A DNA stretch of 64,000 bases from Chrysoporthe austroafricana (GCA_001051155.2 JYIP02000004.1:435576-499575); one strand, 5' to 3'; shown: positions 21,123 to 32,816, counted from the first letter of the stretch. Notes: generated by a model from the sequence alone, not told the origin. Numbers and translations: made by a program.

Positions 21123-22277
21123 CTGACGGGGACATCAGTCAGAACAAGCGCAGGGCAACGGGCCAACTAGATCCCCCTGCAGGATGTTAATCAGGACAGG
21201 ATAGGAAAAAATGGCAGGGCATTAGTCAGAATAGGCTCTGGAGAGAACAGAATACCAATCAGAACAAGATTTCGAGATTGCAATATTAGTTAAACCAAGA
21301 CTTTGAAAACATAATATTAATTAGAATGAGATTTCAAGAATATAATATTTATTAAACACGCTTGTGACCTATAAGGAACTTATATCGGCTTTATGAGAAG
21401 AGGCTTCCAGTCTGGCGCGTCTGACAACGTTTGGCAGAACGCAATCCATCGTCATGTACCGTCAGCGAGGTTCACCTTCGTATTGTCCGCGCGGTTTGGG
21501 GGAAGTGGGCGTCGCTTATTTCCCCGGTTCCAGAAATACTGCAGCTCTTCACTTTGGCGCTTCCAGTTCCGCAAGCTGCTCTCGGACCTGCTGAATTTGG
21601 TCAAGATCCAGAGCCTGTGCTGGGGACTGGCTAGCTTGAGCAAGTGAATGCCCATTATGGGTTCAGAATGAATGCAGTATAATACAGTCGTTTGTAATAT
21701 TGAGTATGATAGGGATAATAAATTTGAATTGGAAGAAGAAAGGAGAGAAAGGAAAAGAATAAGTATAACTGATTTCATTGTATTTTTCTTCGATCATCGG
21801 CTGCTTGAGACCCGGATTCTGGGCGCTTACGCTGCATGTGTAGTGTACAGTGAACTTCGAGTAGTACACAAGTCCGATCAAATGTATACTTAGCCGAGTT
21901 GTTTTGGGGTTCCAGAAACGGAGAGTCTTGGCCGCCATTTTTTGGAAGGGCAAACCTCGACAGAGCAACTTTAACTGGAAGATCTGTGAAGATGCGATCA
22001 CAAGCCGGTTGAGAGTCATGGCTTCCTGCGTTCGTGAAGTAACGAGTCAATTGGTGATGTGATAGCCATTAAGAATTGAATGCAGTGCAATTCCTAGAAG
22101 TGGAGCGTATCGATATTGGCTTCTTCCATAAAAATGATTTTTACAGCCCTTTGCGAGCGGTCTATACAAAGAAGCTAAATTATAGAGTTGATAATACATA
22201 TTTAATCATATAAATTACCTCATGTTCTGCTACCAGAGCTAGCTTCATAGCGAGATAGTCAGATATCGGAAAATTGA
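21123..22277. other. AT-rich region with possible gene debris
   Basis: No intact gene is seen. A GC-richer patch at about 21430-21650 has short open stretches on both strands broken by stops, possibly a decayed exon. The rest is strongly A+T-rich. Confidence 0.4.
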
Positions 22278-22492
22278 TCATAGGTGGTCCTGGAGATGCT
22301 TATAGATATAGCTAGCGATCAGACCTAACAGTGCTGCTCTGTGGGCCTTTTTCAAGATCAGGGCCTCGAAACTGAGCTCTGTAAAGAAATCTCGCCCAAG
22401 TGTGCACTTAGCCTTTGCGTCGCCGAGAACATCTTTCCACCTGGTCCTCTGGACCTTCGTTGTAGTCCCAGACCATGAGTGTCTGAATAGAA
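22278..22492 (-). pseudogene. Orphan exon-like open segment
   Basis: About 65-70 codons are open, ending in TGA at 22278-22280. They include amphipathic stretches such as TELSFEALILKKAHRAALL. The segment is open in AT-rich surroundings where chance frames close quickly and has a plausible acceptor (TTCAG) at its upstream edge. No start codon or partner exon was found. The family is not recognised; it may be the last exon of a lost gene. Confidence 0.3.
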
Positions 22493-22802
22493 CGTGTTAT
22501 TTTATTACGTTCCTCCTCTCCCAAGACGTGTACTATGACTGGTCACTGACTATCTTATATTGAATTTACTATCCTTCGTTGTTGAAATCAGACTCGGAAG
22601 GCAGAAATAGACTACGATACATTCAACTAGCGAGCTAGGTATTGTCAATTTGGTCTCAGTGGCTATCACGTCTAGCCCTGCTACTAATAGATCATTGATT
22701 CCTCGATTGAAGAATGCTTAATACCTAGCGGATTGCCAATGCTCCTGTTCTATCGGAAGCAAGACCTGTTCATGCCCACATGACGAACCCATACCATTTC
22801 CC

Positions 22803-23156
22803 TCACTGACTGTCATCATCCTCGAGCGTCTTCTCTGCTTTCTTCGGTGGGAATTTCAGTTCGCCCCTAGCGTCCGGACCCCATCCTCCGTACCCGGCGG
22901 ATGCAGCCATGCCACCAAAGCCGGTCGCAGGGCCGGCGGTGATATCGCCAGCGTTCCTGTTGCCGCCGACGCCAGGCCGATCCTCTGACCACTTGCCGAG
23001 CTCGTCCCTCGTCATACCGGTGTACTTCTTGAGGTCTTCGTCCGAAATAGTCTTGTTGCGCCCGCTCTTGGCGTCCTGGTAACGACGGTAGAGGGACTTC
23101 TTGGGGCTCGAGTCCTCGCTGCTGGACGCTGCTGCAGTAGATGGTTTAAACCCCAT
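22803..23156 (-). CDS. Small conserved fungal protein
   Basis: A single exon of 117 residues. Order of parts: Ser-rich N terminus, a charged block SLYRRYQDAKSGRNKTISDE, a segment KYTGMTRDELGKWSEDRPGV, a Gly-rich segment (GFGGMAASAGYGGWGPDA), and an acidic/lysine tail. I recall this arrangement in small uncharacterised proteins of many ascomycetes, where the GG(W)GP region is the most constant part, but no function is known to me. It has no signal peptide or TM segment. It is the only apparently intact gene in the right part of the 14-23.7 kb island. Confidence 0.75.
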   Translation of the reverse strand: MGFKPSTAAASSSEDSSPKKSLYRRYQDAKSGRNKTISDEDLKKYTGMTRDELGKWSEDRPGVGGNRNAGDITAGPATGFGGMAASAGYGGWGPDARGELKFPPKKAEKTLEDDDSQ

Positions 23157-24127
23157 GGTAAGTTTTGTCCAATGTTTTGGCTTATGGAGCAGCGATGAAT
23201 GGTATTCTAACGAGATCTAGTCGCGGAGACATGGTGGGGAAAGGTCGTGGACAGAATCCCCTCGAGTCTGGGGCTGCTGACTTTTATGAGGTTTCGGAAG
23301 CCTAGTGACTCTAAAGGAATAGCTAGCTAAAGCCTTGGCGTTGTCACGCGGTGATCATTGTGGCTTTGGTTGTCATTTAAAGGATCCGTTCGCCGCTCAG
23401 CCGCGACACCAGAGAGGGCATGGTCTGCGCTAGTCGCGGTTGTATAGTGGCTGAGCTTATGGTGTTCGTCCATTGAGCCACTTACGAGTCTCATCATGGT
23501 ACTTCCCTGTTCGCTGTCTGAATAAGGTGTACTGTTTGGCTTCATTGTTGTATATGCCTTCTAGACGACAGTTAATGGCTCTTTACACTCACATGTTCAC
23601 ACCCTCGCACCTAAGTAAGACCAATGGAGTGTCGTTTTCAGCGTTTAATTATTTAGCACTCTACCGTGCTACGCGTTATCGGAATTTAAATCCTGAGGCT
23701 GCAAGTAGCTGATATTACCAAACGTGCAATGTCCAAGTGTCGAGCGGTTCAGCCAGCGCATCGGCGCGACAGGCGTGAACATGTTGCCAGAGGATCAGAA
23801 CTGTTACGCTGCTTGTCGGGTCAACACTCACCTGCATCGTGGACAATCACCTGACTTCTGGACCTGCGCGTACGTACTGTTCAGTGTCCTCGAACCGGCC
23901 TGCACGATTTCTTATACCAGACTGGTACGACACGCGAGCCCCGAGTGCTCTCATATCGTTGCAAGAGATGCCAAGCATGAACTACTGCTGGATCCACATC
24001 TCACTAAGAGGGGGTTGAAACTCGCGCGTCGAGGAGCGATCTCGGCCCCTCTGACAGGAATGCCACCCGGTACACGAAGCCATTCCAAGATCGAGAACGA
24101 CAGAAACCTCCCCTGGGGCGCGCAGAC
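23157..24127. other. Intergenic region
   Basis: No gene is supported. The left part is the upstream region of the small protein gene, with A+T-rich sequence. G+C rises sharply from about 24100 at the start of the reductase gene. Confidence 0.5.
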
Positions 24128-25207
24128 ATGGCATCCGCACCGACCCCAACCAAGTACACCACGAAGCAATGGGTCCTGTCCGCTAAGCCGACCGGCCTGC
24201 CCGTCCTCGCCGGGCCGGACGCGACCTTCCGGCTGCAGACCGTCGAGCTCCCGCCGCTCCAGGACGGCCAGGTCCTCGCCCGGGTCCGGTACTTCTCGAA
24301 CGACACCGGCCTGCGCAACTTCATCCAGCCGGACGTGGCCGCCGGCCGCCTGTACGTGCCGCCCATCGACGTGGGCGCGCCCATGCAGGGCGGCCTCCTC
24401 TGCGAGGTGGTCGAGTCCGCCGCGGCGGGTGTCGGCCCCGGCGCGCTGGTGCTGAGCGCCCTCGGCCCCTGGAGCGAGCTGGTCATCCTCGACACGGCCT
24501 CGCCCATGGTGCAGGCCCCGCTGCCGCCGCTGCCGCGCGGCCTGGCGCCGACGCACTGGCTCGGCGCCTTCGGCTCGTCCGGCCTCGCGGCGTACACGGG
24601 CCTGCTGTACGCGGGCGGGGCGCGCGCCGGCCAGACGGTGGTGTCGGCGGCGGCGGGGGCGACGGGGTCCGTGGCCGTGCAGCTGGCGCTGCGGGTCGTC
24701 GGCGCGGCGCGCGTCGTGGGCATCGCTGGGTCCGACGCCAAGTGCGCGTGGGTGCGCGACCAGCTGGGCGCGCACGCGTGCGTCAACTACCGCAGCCCGA
24801 CGTTCGTCGAGGACCTGCGCGCCGCCACGCCCGGCGAGGTCGACCTGTACCTCGACGCCGTCGGCGGGGCCGTGCTCGACGCCGTGCTCGGGCGCATGCG
24901 GCGTGGCGGCACGGTCGCCGTCACCGGCGCCATCTGCACGTACAACTCGGACGAGCCGATGGGGCTGCGGAACTGGTTCGATATCGTCGCCATGAGCCTG
25001 ACCGTGAAGGGGTACACCTACCTGGACTGGATGGACAAGGTCGGCGCCATCACCCAGGAGCTCATCGCGGCCGCCGCGGACGGGAAGCTCAGGCTGGACG
25101 AGGGCGAGACGCTGGTCGAGGCGCCCATCGAGAAGCAGCCCGAGGTGTGGACGTCGCTGTTCAGCGGTGCGAACACGGGCAAGCTTGTCACGAAACTCGC
25201 AGACTGA
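24128..25207 (+). CDS. Zinc-independent MDR-family reductase
   Basis: A medium-chain dehydrogenase/reductase resembling the prostaglandin-reductase/leukotriene B4 dehydrogenase-like branch, which reduces activated C=C bonds with NADPH. Single exon, 359 residues. The N-terminal catalytic domain carries RYFSNDTGLRNFI and PPIDVGAPMQGG. The Rossmann half has the nucleotide-binding loop VVSAAAGATGSVAVQLA (near residue 175-190) and the GAxxCVNYR and LDAVGG blocks. The Cys/His zinc ligands of classical alcohol dehydrogenases are not present. The C terminus (NTGKLVTKL) is typical. The start ATG is directly preceded by non-coding-looking sequence. The substrate cannot be deduced. It is followed about 500 bp later by a converging iron-type alcohol dehydrogenase gene. 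Confidence 0.88.
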   Translation: MASAPTPTKYTTKQWVLSAKPTGLPVLAGPDATFRLQTVELPPLQDGQVLARVRYFSNDTGLRNFIQPDVAAGRLYVPPIDVGAPMQGGLLCEVVESAAAGVGPGALVLSALGPWSELVILDTASPMVQAPLPPLPRGLAPTHWLGAFGSSGLAAYTGLLYAGGARAGQTVVSAAAGATGSVAVQLALRVVGAARVVGIAGSDAKCAWVRDQLGAHACVNYRSPTFVEDLRAATPGEVDLYLDAVGGAVLDAVLGRMRRGGTVAVTGAICTYNSDEPMGLRNWFDIVAMSLTVKGYTYLDWMDKVGAITQELIAAAADGKLRLDEGETLVEAPIEKQPEVWTSLFSGANTGKLVTKLAD

Positions 25208-25705
25208 GGTTGAAGGGGCAAGGGGAACTATATGGCGTACCATATGGCGGATGAGAAGTAGTCCTCGGGTATCAATTTTCTTACTATATCACTTACGTAC
25301 TAAAGGCCCTCCGTTTGGTCCTCTTAAGATATGCGCAACTTCCGAATTGTGGAAGTGATTTGCATGTCAGACAATAGCCTGCTCCTGGCCACGACAGACT
25401 TGAATACTGTCCACTGCCTATTCAGAGCCCGACACACTGCATTGACATCTCTCAAGCCGGAAGGCGAAAAGGGGAAAGAAAAGAAAAAGTGTGCAAGTGA
25501 CGAGAACATTACGCAGGGTGTAGTAGGAAATGCGCGGCATCCTCTTCTGAACACGGCTCAATCTAAAGTTGCTAACGCTCCACGAACTATCACCGCAGCA
25601 CACATGCCGACACCAATAACCACACGCAGACCAGATCCTCCCATGTCTCACCTACAGTACCAGCAAACCCAGACCGTATCTCAGGGAAAGAAAAAAAAAA
25701 GGCTC
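25208..25705. other. Convergent intergenic region
   Basis: Shared 3' region of the reductase (plus) and the iron-type dehydrogenase (minus). It is A/T-richer than the genes. No further gene is seen. Confidence 0.5.
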
Positions 25706-27013
25706 TCAGTCGTCCCAGGCCATGTCCAGGATCTCCAGTACCTCCGCCTTCCCGACCTTGACGGGGCCGTTGACGGTGCACGGGTCGGTGAGGCTGGCCT
25801 CGGCCAGCGCGTCAAACTGCTCCCGCCGGACGCCCATGGCGCGCAGCGTCCGCGGCATGCCGAGCGCGCGCAGGTACGCGTCGAGCAGGTCGCCGGCGTC
25901 GGCCGCGGCCTCGTCGAGCCCGCGCGCCCGGAACAGCGCCGCCAGCGCCGGGTCGGCCCAGAAGACGCGGCGGATGCGGTCCTGGCGGCCGCGCGCGGCC
26001 TCATCCCCGTGCTCGTAGTTGAACTTGAGCACGTTCGGCAGCAGGATGCAGCTCGTCTCGCCGTGGCCGACGCCCAGGGGCCCGAGCTGGTGGCCGATGC
26101 CGTGGCTGGGCCCGACGCCGATGGCAACGGCGCGGGGCGCGATGGCGGTGGCGAGAAGACACTGCAGACGGGCGTGCAGGTCGCGGTAGTCCTTCGTCTT
26201 GGTGGTGAGAAGGTTCGGCAGCAGCTTCCGTAGGCCGTCCTCTAGGTCGTCACGGATGGCGTCCTCGTCGTCGACCTTGTTTGTGCTCGAGAGGCCCTCG
26301 ACGCAGTGGTCGATGGCCCGGACGCCGGTGGAGAACCAAAACCTCTCTGGGACGGGGATGGTCAACGCAGGATCGTAGATGACGATGTCGGCGAACATGG
26401 ACACGTGCTTGTATATGTTTTTGACGCCCTCGGTGTCCGTGGCCCCGGAGTACTGGGTCCACTCCCCGCCCGACAGCGAGGTCGGGATGAAGATGCACGC
26501 GCCAGTAGCGGGAGCCACATCCTCGTGGTCCCCCGCGCGATGGAAATCCGCCTTCGCCTTCTCCCAAAGGGCCTTCCGTGCTTCCGTGGTGTAGATGTCG
26601 TTTGCTGCGAAGAGACGGGCCAGTTTGACCCCGTCGATGATGGAGCCGCCGCCCAGGGTGATGACAAGGTCGGGCTGGGTCTTCTTCAGGTCCGCCGCGA
26701 GTTCGAAGACCTCGTCCCACGGCGTGTGAGGCTTGATACCGTAGCGGACGCCCACGATGTCCTGGCCGAGGGCGCCCTGCAGGCTGGTCCAGTCCTGGGT
26801 CTTGCTGATAGTCGCCGAGACAACCACGTAGATCCGAGAAGCATGGAACGTGTTCTTGGCATGCCAGGCCGCGGCTTGCTCAAAAGGCACGCCGTACGAG
26901 ACATATGGCTTCGGCACCGCCGGGTTGCCGCGCCGGTACGTCTCGCCAGGAGCAGGCATCTTGGGTGTCTCAAGCGGTTTCTCCGTAGGGCTGACAAAGA
27001 CTGACGAGGGCAA
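25706..27013 (-). CDS. Iron-type alcohol dehydrogenase / maleylacetate reductase-like
   Basis: A group III (iron-containing) alcohol dehydrogenase, an NAD(P)-dependent enzyme with a dehydroquinate-synthase-like fold. Single exon, 435 residues. Visible motifs are the nucleotide-binding GGGSIIDGVKLARL (near 120), PTSLSGGEWTQYSG (near 175), and metal-site histidines in AIDHCVEGL and GPSHGIGHQLGP, followed by GHGETSCILLP. This arrangement resembles maleylacetate reductases of aromatic catabolism, but a general alcohol or hydroxyacid dehydrogenase is equally possible. The start is MPSSVFVSP; a later in-frame ATG (MPAPGETYRR) would remove 18 residues and cannot be excluded. The C-terminal third is rich in Ala and Arg, reflecting GC-rich codons. 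No ring-cleavage dioxygenase is seen nearby. Confidence 0.88.
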   Translation of the reverse strand: MPSSVFVSPTEKPLETPKMPAPGETYRRGNPAVPKPYVSYGVPFEQAAAWHAKNTFHASRIYVVVSATISKTQDWTSLQGALGQDIVGVRYGIKPHTPWDEVFELAADLKKTQPDLVITLGGGSIIDGVKLARLFAANDIYTTEARKALWEKAKADFHRAGDHEDVAPATGACIFIPTSLSGGEWTQYSGATDTEGVKNIYKHVSMFADIVIYDPALTIPVPERFWFSTGVRAIDHCVEGLSSTNKVDDEDAIRDDLEDGLRKLLPNLLTTKTKDYRDLHARLQCLLATAIAPRAVAIGVGPSHGIGHQLGPLGVGHGETSCILLPNVLKFNYEHGDEAARGRQDRIRRVFWADPALAALFRARGLDEAAADAGDLLDAYLRALGMPRTLRAMGVRREQFDALAEASLTDPCTVNGPVKVGKAEVLEILDMAWDD

Positions 27014-27383
27014 TCTGATGCTTGTTGCTGATCTTCGAGAAGAGATCCTGAAAGACGTTGTTGGTGAGAGTGCTGCGATGCTGCGGCTTGTGATAGGCAG
27101 AGGAGTCGTCGAGCGGCAGCGACGGCACCCGGCCGCCCTTCTCCATGCGGATTATTAACATGATGACGCACAGAGATTAGCGTCGTGGTGCCTTGATTGG
27201 ACATGGCCGCGTTTTACTGTGGTGCCAGGTGGGTGCCAATGGTGTTCAGTAATCCGCGAACGAGGTGCTCGTCTTAGAAGTGATCGCTTCTAGACCTGTG
27301 GGCCTGTGTAAGGCTGCACCTCGGTGGAGGGGCGAGAGCACGCTGCAAGGTGCGCGCGCCCCTCAGGACAGCGGCACGCCCGT

Positions 27384-27905
27384 CTAGGCCTTCTTTCCGG
27401 CCCTGGAGAGCTTCTTGCCCGGCGTCCCCATGCCCACGTCCGCGAGGAAGGCGGTCCGCATGCCGGCGCCGAGGTAGACGAAGGGGATGTTGCCCCAGTC
27501 GATGGCGTTCCACCGCGCGAAGTTCCAGGGCAGGTACACGTCCGGGCCCAGGGCGCGGACGGTGTACAGGTGGCCGAGGTCAGCGAGGAGCAGGACGAAC
27601 AGGACCGTCTTCCAGACGCGCAGGTCGGAGCTGGACCGCAGCACCAGGGCCTCGTTGAGGGCGAAGAGGAGGTAGAGGTTGGCGAGCTGCGAGAGCACGA
27701 TGGAGGTGCCGGTCGGGATGGGCGTCAGCACGGGCGCCGAGGACGCGTGCGTGAGCAGCAGGTAGTCCCGCTGCCGGAAGTGGGCGTAGTACGCGCCGAC
27801 GAGGGCCGAGACGGGCTCGATGAAGAGGAAGAATGCGCGGTAGGGCAGAGGCAGGCGGAAGCCCACCTGCTGCTGGTGCTGGTGCTGCTGTGCCTGCGAC
27901 GCCAT
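27384..27905 (-). CDS. Small four-TM membrane protein (DUF7704-like)
   Basis: A single exon of 173 residues starting at MASQAQQHQ; the open frame continues upstream to 28091 but that part looks like leader. There is a Gln/His-rich N terminus, then about four hydrophobic segments (YRAFFLFIEPVSALVGAYYA, a central SQLANLYLLFALNEALVL, VLFVLLLADLGHLYTV and a last weaker one near IPFVYLGAGMRTAF), and a Lys-rich tail ending GKKA. The pattern FFIEPxSAxxGxxxA resembles small fungal membrane proteins grouped as DUF7704. The function is unknown. Overall membrane topology is clear; the family name is from memory and moderately sure. Confidence 0.75.
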   Translation of the reverse strand: MASQAQQHQHQQQVGFRLPLPYRAFFLFIEPVSALVGAYYAHFRQRDYLLLTHASSAPVLTPIPTGTSIVLSQLANLYLLFALNEALVLRSSSDLRVWKTVLFVLLLADLGHLYTVRALGPDVYLPWNFARWNAIDWGNIPFVYLGAGMRTAFLADVGMGTPGKKLSRAGKKA

Positions 27906-28325
27906 GACTGGTCGGTTGAGGCCCTTCTCACTCAGGATGTTCGCTACGACGAAAGGATAGTCAAGTGGCTGATGAGGTTGCACGTGACTTGTCGCTCGCT
28001 GGTGTGTAGTTTCATGCTCATCTTCGTGTCTCAGGTCGTGAATCCAGGAACCGAAATCTAAAAAGTGCTGTCGAAGTTTCCTGGCCAGCAATGAATGGCC
28101 CGTGCGCAGCCCTCCGGCATCCGAGGTCCCGGCGGCATCAACTGCATCCGCGCAGCTCCTCAGATTGCCTCTTCTCAGCAGCTAGCAGTAGACAGGTCGT
28201 CGAACTATATCTATTCTCGCTCGGTGGGTAGGTTTAACATGTGTATTCATTCTATCGGGGTATCGTTATCCACATGGCGCTACATGACGTCGTATCTCGA
28301 CCAGAATAAGCCCAACATGATCACG

Positions 28326-29714
28326 CTACCGTCGAGGCCCCTCCTCAGCGCTCCCTGCCTTATTTTTCGCCCTCGTCTTGTGCCAGGCCAGGAAGACGGC
28401 CGACCCGCAGATCAGAGCACAGCCCACGAGCGACACGGCGTGCGGTATGGTGTGAAAGACGATACCGTCCAGGGCGAGGGCGAAGACGATCTGGGTGTAG
28501 ACCATGTTGACTGCCACAAGGGACTTCTCAGCTTGTAGCGATAGTGTTATGAGGAATTGCTGCGGGGTTTCAATCGTCAGCTAGGATGCTGAGAACAGCC
28601 ACACGAAGCAGAGGACTCACCATGAAGAAGCCGCTGAGGCCGCTGAAGAACAACAAGAGCCACTCCCAGACGTTCCCCGGGGTCTGGAAGCTCAGGCCGG
28701 GCAGCACGACCAGCGCGACACAGCTCACGACAGTGCACAGGGCCGCGAAGTAGTTGACGACTGTCAACGGGTTCTCCGTCTTGCCGATGGCAGACATGCA
28801 GAGGAACGCTGCGGCCGAGCCGCAGACCCCCATCAGGCCTACGCATATGGCCCAGATGCGAGATGCCACACCTCCAGCCTCGGGGTCATCCACGACCGCG
28901 TCGTCCCCACGGGCGGGAAGGAGAGCGTCCGGGCTCGCGACAAGCAGGACCCCGAAGAGGGAGACGACAGAAAGCAAGATTTCGAGCCACGAGAACGGGG
29001 AGCCGAGTAGCATGTAGCCGCCAAAGCTGGCCACAAGGGGCATCATAAAGGTGATGACGGTCGCCTCGCTAAGGTTGAGATATCGCAAGGAATCTGCGGA
29101 GATGTGTTTAGCTCGGAGCCAGTGTCGACTGTAGGGAAGCTGGGAGGCATACAGTAGAGTCCGAAGACGCCCAGGAACCCGCCGAAGGCCCTGACGAGCA
29201 GCAGCAGTCGGTTCTCCCTCCGTCCCAAGATGTTGTTGGGCTTCTTCTGCCTCCACAACCACAGGGTAATGCCGAGAGTGGTGACGCTCATGCGCACAAA
29301 CAGGATCTGCCGTATGGCTCACGTCAGTCTTGCAACGCCCCCTAGCTATCACTGACCACCACAGTGCGCCCATAACGACCGAGGATGAAGACGGATGCTT
29401 ACCTGCAGTGGGTGGAGGTGCGTAGACGCGTTCTCCAGGAGGCGGATCGAGACGTTCATGGAGGCGCTGAAGACCTGCGCGCCCAGCATGAAGACGATGG
29501 CATAGGTGGCCGACTTCTTCGGGGACGGAGGCTTCTGGTCGAGATCCTTGCCGTCATCGTACTCAAGCTGGGCTGAGGGGCTGCCTGACGGCGCGTGGTC
29601 GTTCTCGCCGGTGTGGTGACGGCTGAGCTCCGGCAGCTCCAGCGAGCCCTCCCTGGAGTCGTCCCCGTCGCCGTGGAGGAAAGGCTGGGCCGCTTCCTTC
29701 TCGTGGAGGCCCAT
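28326..29714 (-). CDS. EamA-type drug/metabolite transporter
   Basis: A DMT-superfamily carrier with two EamA halves, likely in the plasma or an internal membrane. Four exons: 29714-29403, 29306-29153, 29093-28621 and 28559-28326. The joins are in phase (donors GTAAGC, GTATGC, GTGAGT; acceptors GGCAG, CCGCAG, CCGCAG) and give 390 residues. There is an acidic, Ser/Pro-rich N-terminal tail of about 70 residues, then about ten hydrophobic helices. The first half ends in the family hallmark YYSLRYLNLSEATVITF. The second half begins around IWAICVGLMGVCGSAAAFL. A short basic C terminus follows. The substrate is unknown. The small membrane protein gene lies immediately downstream on the same strand. 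Confidence 0.87.
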
Positions 29715-32700
29715 CCTGGGATCTGTGTGCAGTCTACCAGGCTTAGAGTGGGAGGGTCAGAGGGCCAAGCGTGTGAGATGTGACCCCGTGGCTGCTGCTG
29801 CTACCTCGTCCTTCCACCCCGCGTATCGCGCAGTCGTATCGTCCAGACCGGGTTCCACATCCGCCACCCCACAAGACCGGACGGCCTCCGCAGCCGTGTC
29901 CCAGGCGGGCACACGAACCGCACAGTGAGACCCCTCGCTCGGCTGCCGTGTGTGTGCAGGCAAGAGGGGCGGGCGCACGCGTGCTACGAGGCACAGCCAG
30001 CTGCCTCTGGGCGTTCGGAGAGGCGGTGGCACGCCGCGCAGAAACGGGCAACACGGCACACGGCACAGCAGGCGGAGGGCTCCCTCCGTGCGCGCGGAGG
30101 AAGGATAACGGGGGCTCGCACCGGCGCTGCCGCTGTCTTCTGGTCGCTGGGCTGGGCTGGCCTGAACAGGTCTAGGTCGGGTCAGGGTGCAAGATCAGGA
30201 GCGCGGAGAGGAGGAAGAGGACCTCGAAATAAGTTGAGTCGGTCGTCCAGGAGCAGGTCGAGACGCGGACAAAGCAGGCCAGCGCCGTGGGTGATGTGGC
30301 ATGTGCTTTACAGTGGCACACAAGTGGCAGCAGGCAGGCAAAGGCAGGCCCAGGGCAGGGATGGGACGGGGTGGGATGGGACCAGGAAGGGATGACGTTG
30401 CGCGTCCTGGTCAGAAGAAGTCTCTCCCACAGGAGGAACACTACATAGCACAGTACTCCCGTCCAGTACTATGTACTGAGTAGGAGGAATGTATGTAAAT
30501 TGGTCATGTTCACTCCCCCACGGCACCCAAGCCTTGGGTGGTGGGGCCGTCATATCAGATTATTACTGATATCGAGCGCCCCCTCAGCTCAGGTATCCTC
30601 CACTACACAATATGTACATCTGCTGTGAAGATATGCCCTGCCTGCCACCGTCTGCCTCTACGCATTGTGGTACTTGGGTACTTGGGTACTGTGGTACTTG
30701 TGGTACACGATACCGTCACAGCCCGGCCGTGCTCGCCAACAGAGGCGAGGAAAGACCGGTGTCGGCTGCAGACGACGAGCCCCGGAAGGAAGGTGCGGTC
30801 GCGCAGCAAGCTATGAGCCGTGGCAGTGCGTGTGGGTTGTAGGCACTTATGCTGTGTAACCCGCCATTCCTGGGAGGGGCAGGGGTCCCCCAGCTTCCAC
30901 GCGACGAGGGCTACAACGGTACTCAGGTACCTTGTGGGGGTTTCCACAGGCCCTTTAGGATACCCAGTCAGCATATCCATACGTACGGAGGAATTCTCCA
31001 TAACTCTAATTAATACCCAAATATTGTAAAATGCCCCAGGACTATAGCAGGCCAGCTTCTCTAGCCACCCACGACTATCACAGCTGCGTGCCTCCCCCTA
31101 TGTCGACGAGTGGCTCCTATCCGTCTCCTGACGGGCCGTATCAGACAGCACAGAGGAACCTTGTACCCTCCGTGCCGAAAGCCGAGAAAACCGGGCCCAC
31201 CCTGGAGGGCGCGGCGGGAATAATGAACCAAGACGACATCAAGGTGCGCAAAGCTCGTCCAGGGCCTGGCGCGAACGCCGGCGGAACCGTTGGCCCTTGG
31301 CCTGATCTGTAACGCAGCTGGTGAGCTACGCCGTACGCGGCCAGCTGGATTGCGCAAGCCGACAGGGGTCCAGGGCCGCTACTGAGGGCCCTCGGCGTGC
31401 TGATGACCATCCGTCTGCTGCTGCTATGTCAGTGCCATTCATCCCCCAATGGTCGTCGCGTGGCTGGCTGCGGTGCCTCACCGGTGCCCTCTCCGGTCAG
31501 GGCGACGTGCGGCAATGGGGCTATGGGAGGGTGTCGTCCAGGCGGGAGGGCGGGATGCGGATATGTGACGAGCCTACTATTGAGTTACTGTATACGGTAC
31601 TATACTCCATCAAGCAGCGGATGCGACAGCCGACCAGCCGACCTGGCCCTCGTGCTATGTGCAGCAGGTGCGTAGGCACGACGTAGTGGAAGGGCGGTAG
31701 GTTATGGCGCCCGCGCCGGTTGCGTCCACCACGCCTGCCGCTCTCTAGCTCCCCTCCGCACCGGTAACCCAATTCGCCTCGCCTCCAAGATACAAGATCT
31801 CGGATCTCAACAGCACGGGGCGGGCCAATGGCACGGCTGCCACAAGCCTGCCAAGGCGCCGGCCGAAGACGCCAATCTTGGCTCAGGTTGTCCATCTATG
31901 ATACCGCCCGTCATGCCTCTTGCATCCAATACTCCAGTATCATATCTCTGAACACATGCCCTCCCCAGCCCGCCCAGGAGGACAGGCCTGGCCACTTCGT
32001 CCACGGCCACAATGCGATACCTGGGCAGTACATGGTCGATAGCAGCGCTGGGCTACCTAAATCCCGGTTCGTGGAAACCAGCTCTAGGCCGATCCGAGCT
32101 GCTGCTACCGCCGTGGTAACCCGCATCAGTCCCTTCCGTGCCAGATCCGTCTCTGGACATGACGCGGCCAGAGATTGCGAGAACCTCTTGGGAGCTCCAG
32201 CGTCTGATCTCCGGCTCGCAGCTTGCCAGGCGGTCCGAAACTGTCACCGCCGTGCGACCTCTCACGTCTCAGCCTCTGGGGCCCGGCTGACGGCTGCGGT
32301 GTCGTCGTAAGCCGTCCCGTGTGGAAGGGAGGCGGGCATATGCAGTGTGACGCCCGCGCGGCTGAGCAGCGCAGGAGCGCACCTAGGCATGCGGCATCGG
32401 CCATGGCACATCGCATAGCCTCTTGGCATCGACGTCAAGGTCGGTGTTCGCCCGCCGGTACGGCGGTTTGCCCTATCCGCCCGGGGCCGCAGCGGGGCCG
32501 GGCCTGCGATCGGAGTATCTGTATTGATGATATATTATAGGATTAAAATAACCGACGAAACGGCGAGGTGTTGTGTGCGATTTATTGAACACCGTGCCAG
32601 GGGGGCCGGGGGAATAGTTCTGATGGTCACCCTGTCCCCCCGGCACGGCATAGACTGCACGTCGTCCCGTCTATCAAATCACATCGTCAGGCTGCACAGT

Positions 32701-32811
32701 GTGCCCCGTGCTCTGGTCCTCCTTCACCCGTTACCCTCCTCCCCCCCTCCTCCCTGTCGTTCTCCCCCGGTTGGAAGATGCGAGATGTGTGAGATAGGTG
32801 GAGAAGCGATT
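29715..32811. other. Gene-poor region
   Basis: No gene can be supported over about 3.1 kb. Short GTACTTGG-type repeats occur near 30668-30712. The open frames are short and antisense pairs of each other. Confidence 0.5.
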
Positions 32812-32816
32812 ACAAA

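Noticed and set aside
24004..24786. 260-codon minus-strand frame
   Set aside because: Another antisense frame of the MDR reductase gene.
23951..25243. 430-codon minus-strand frame
   Set aside because: Antisense of the MDR reductase, which has clear motifs and matching length.
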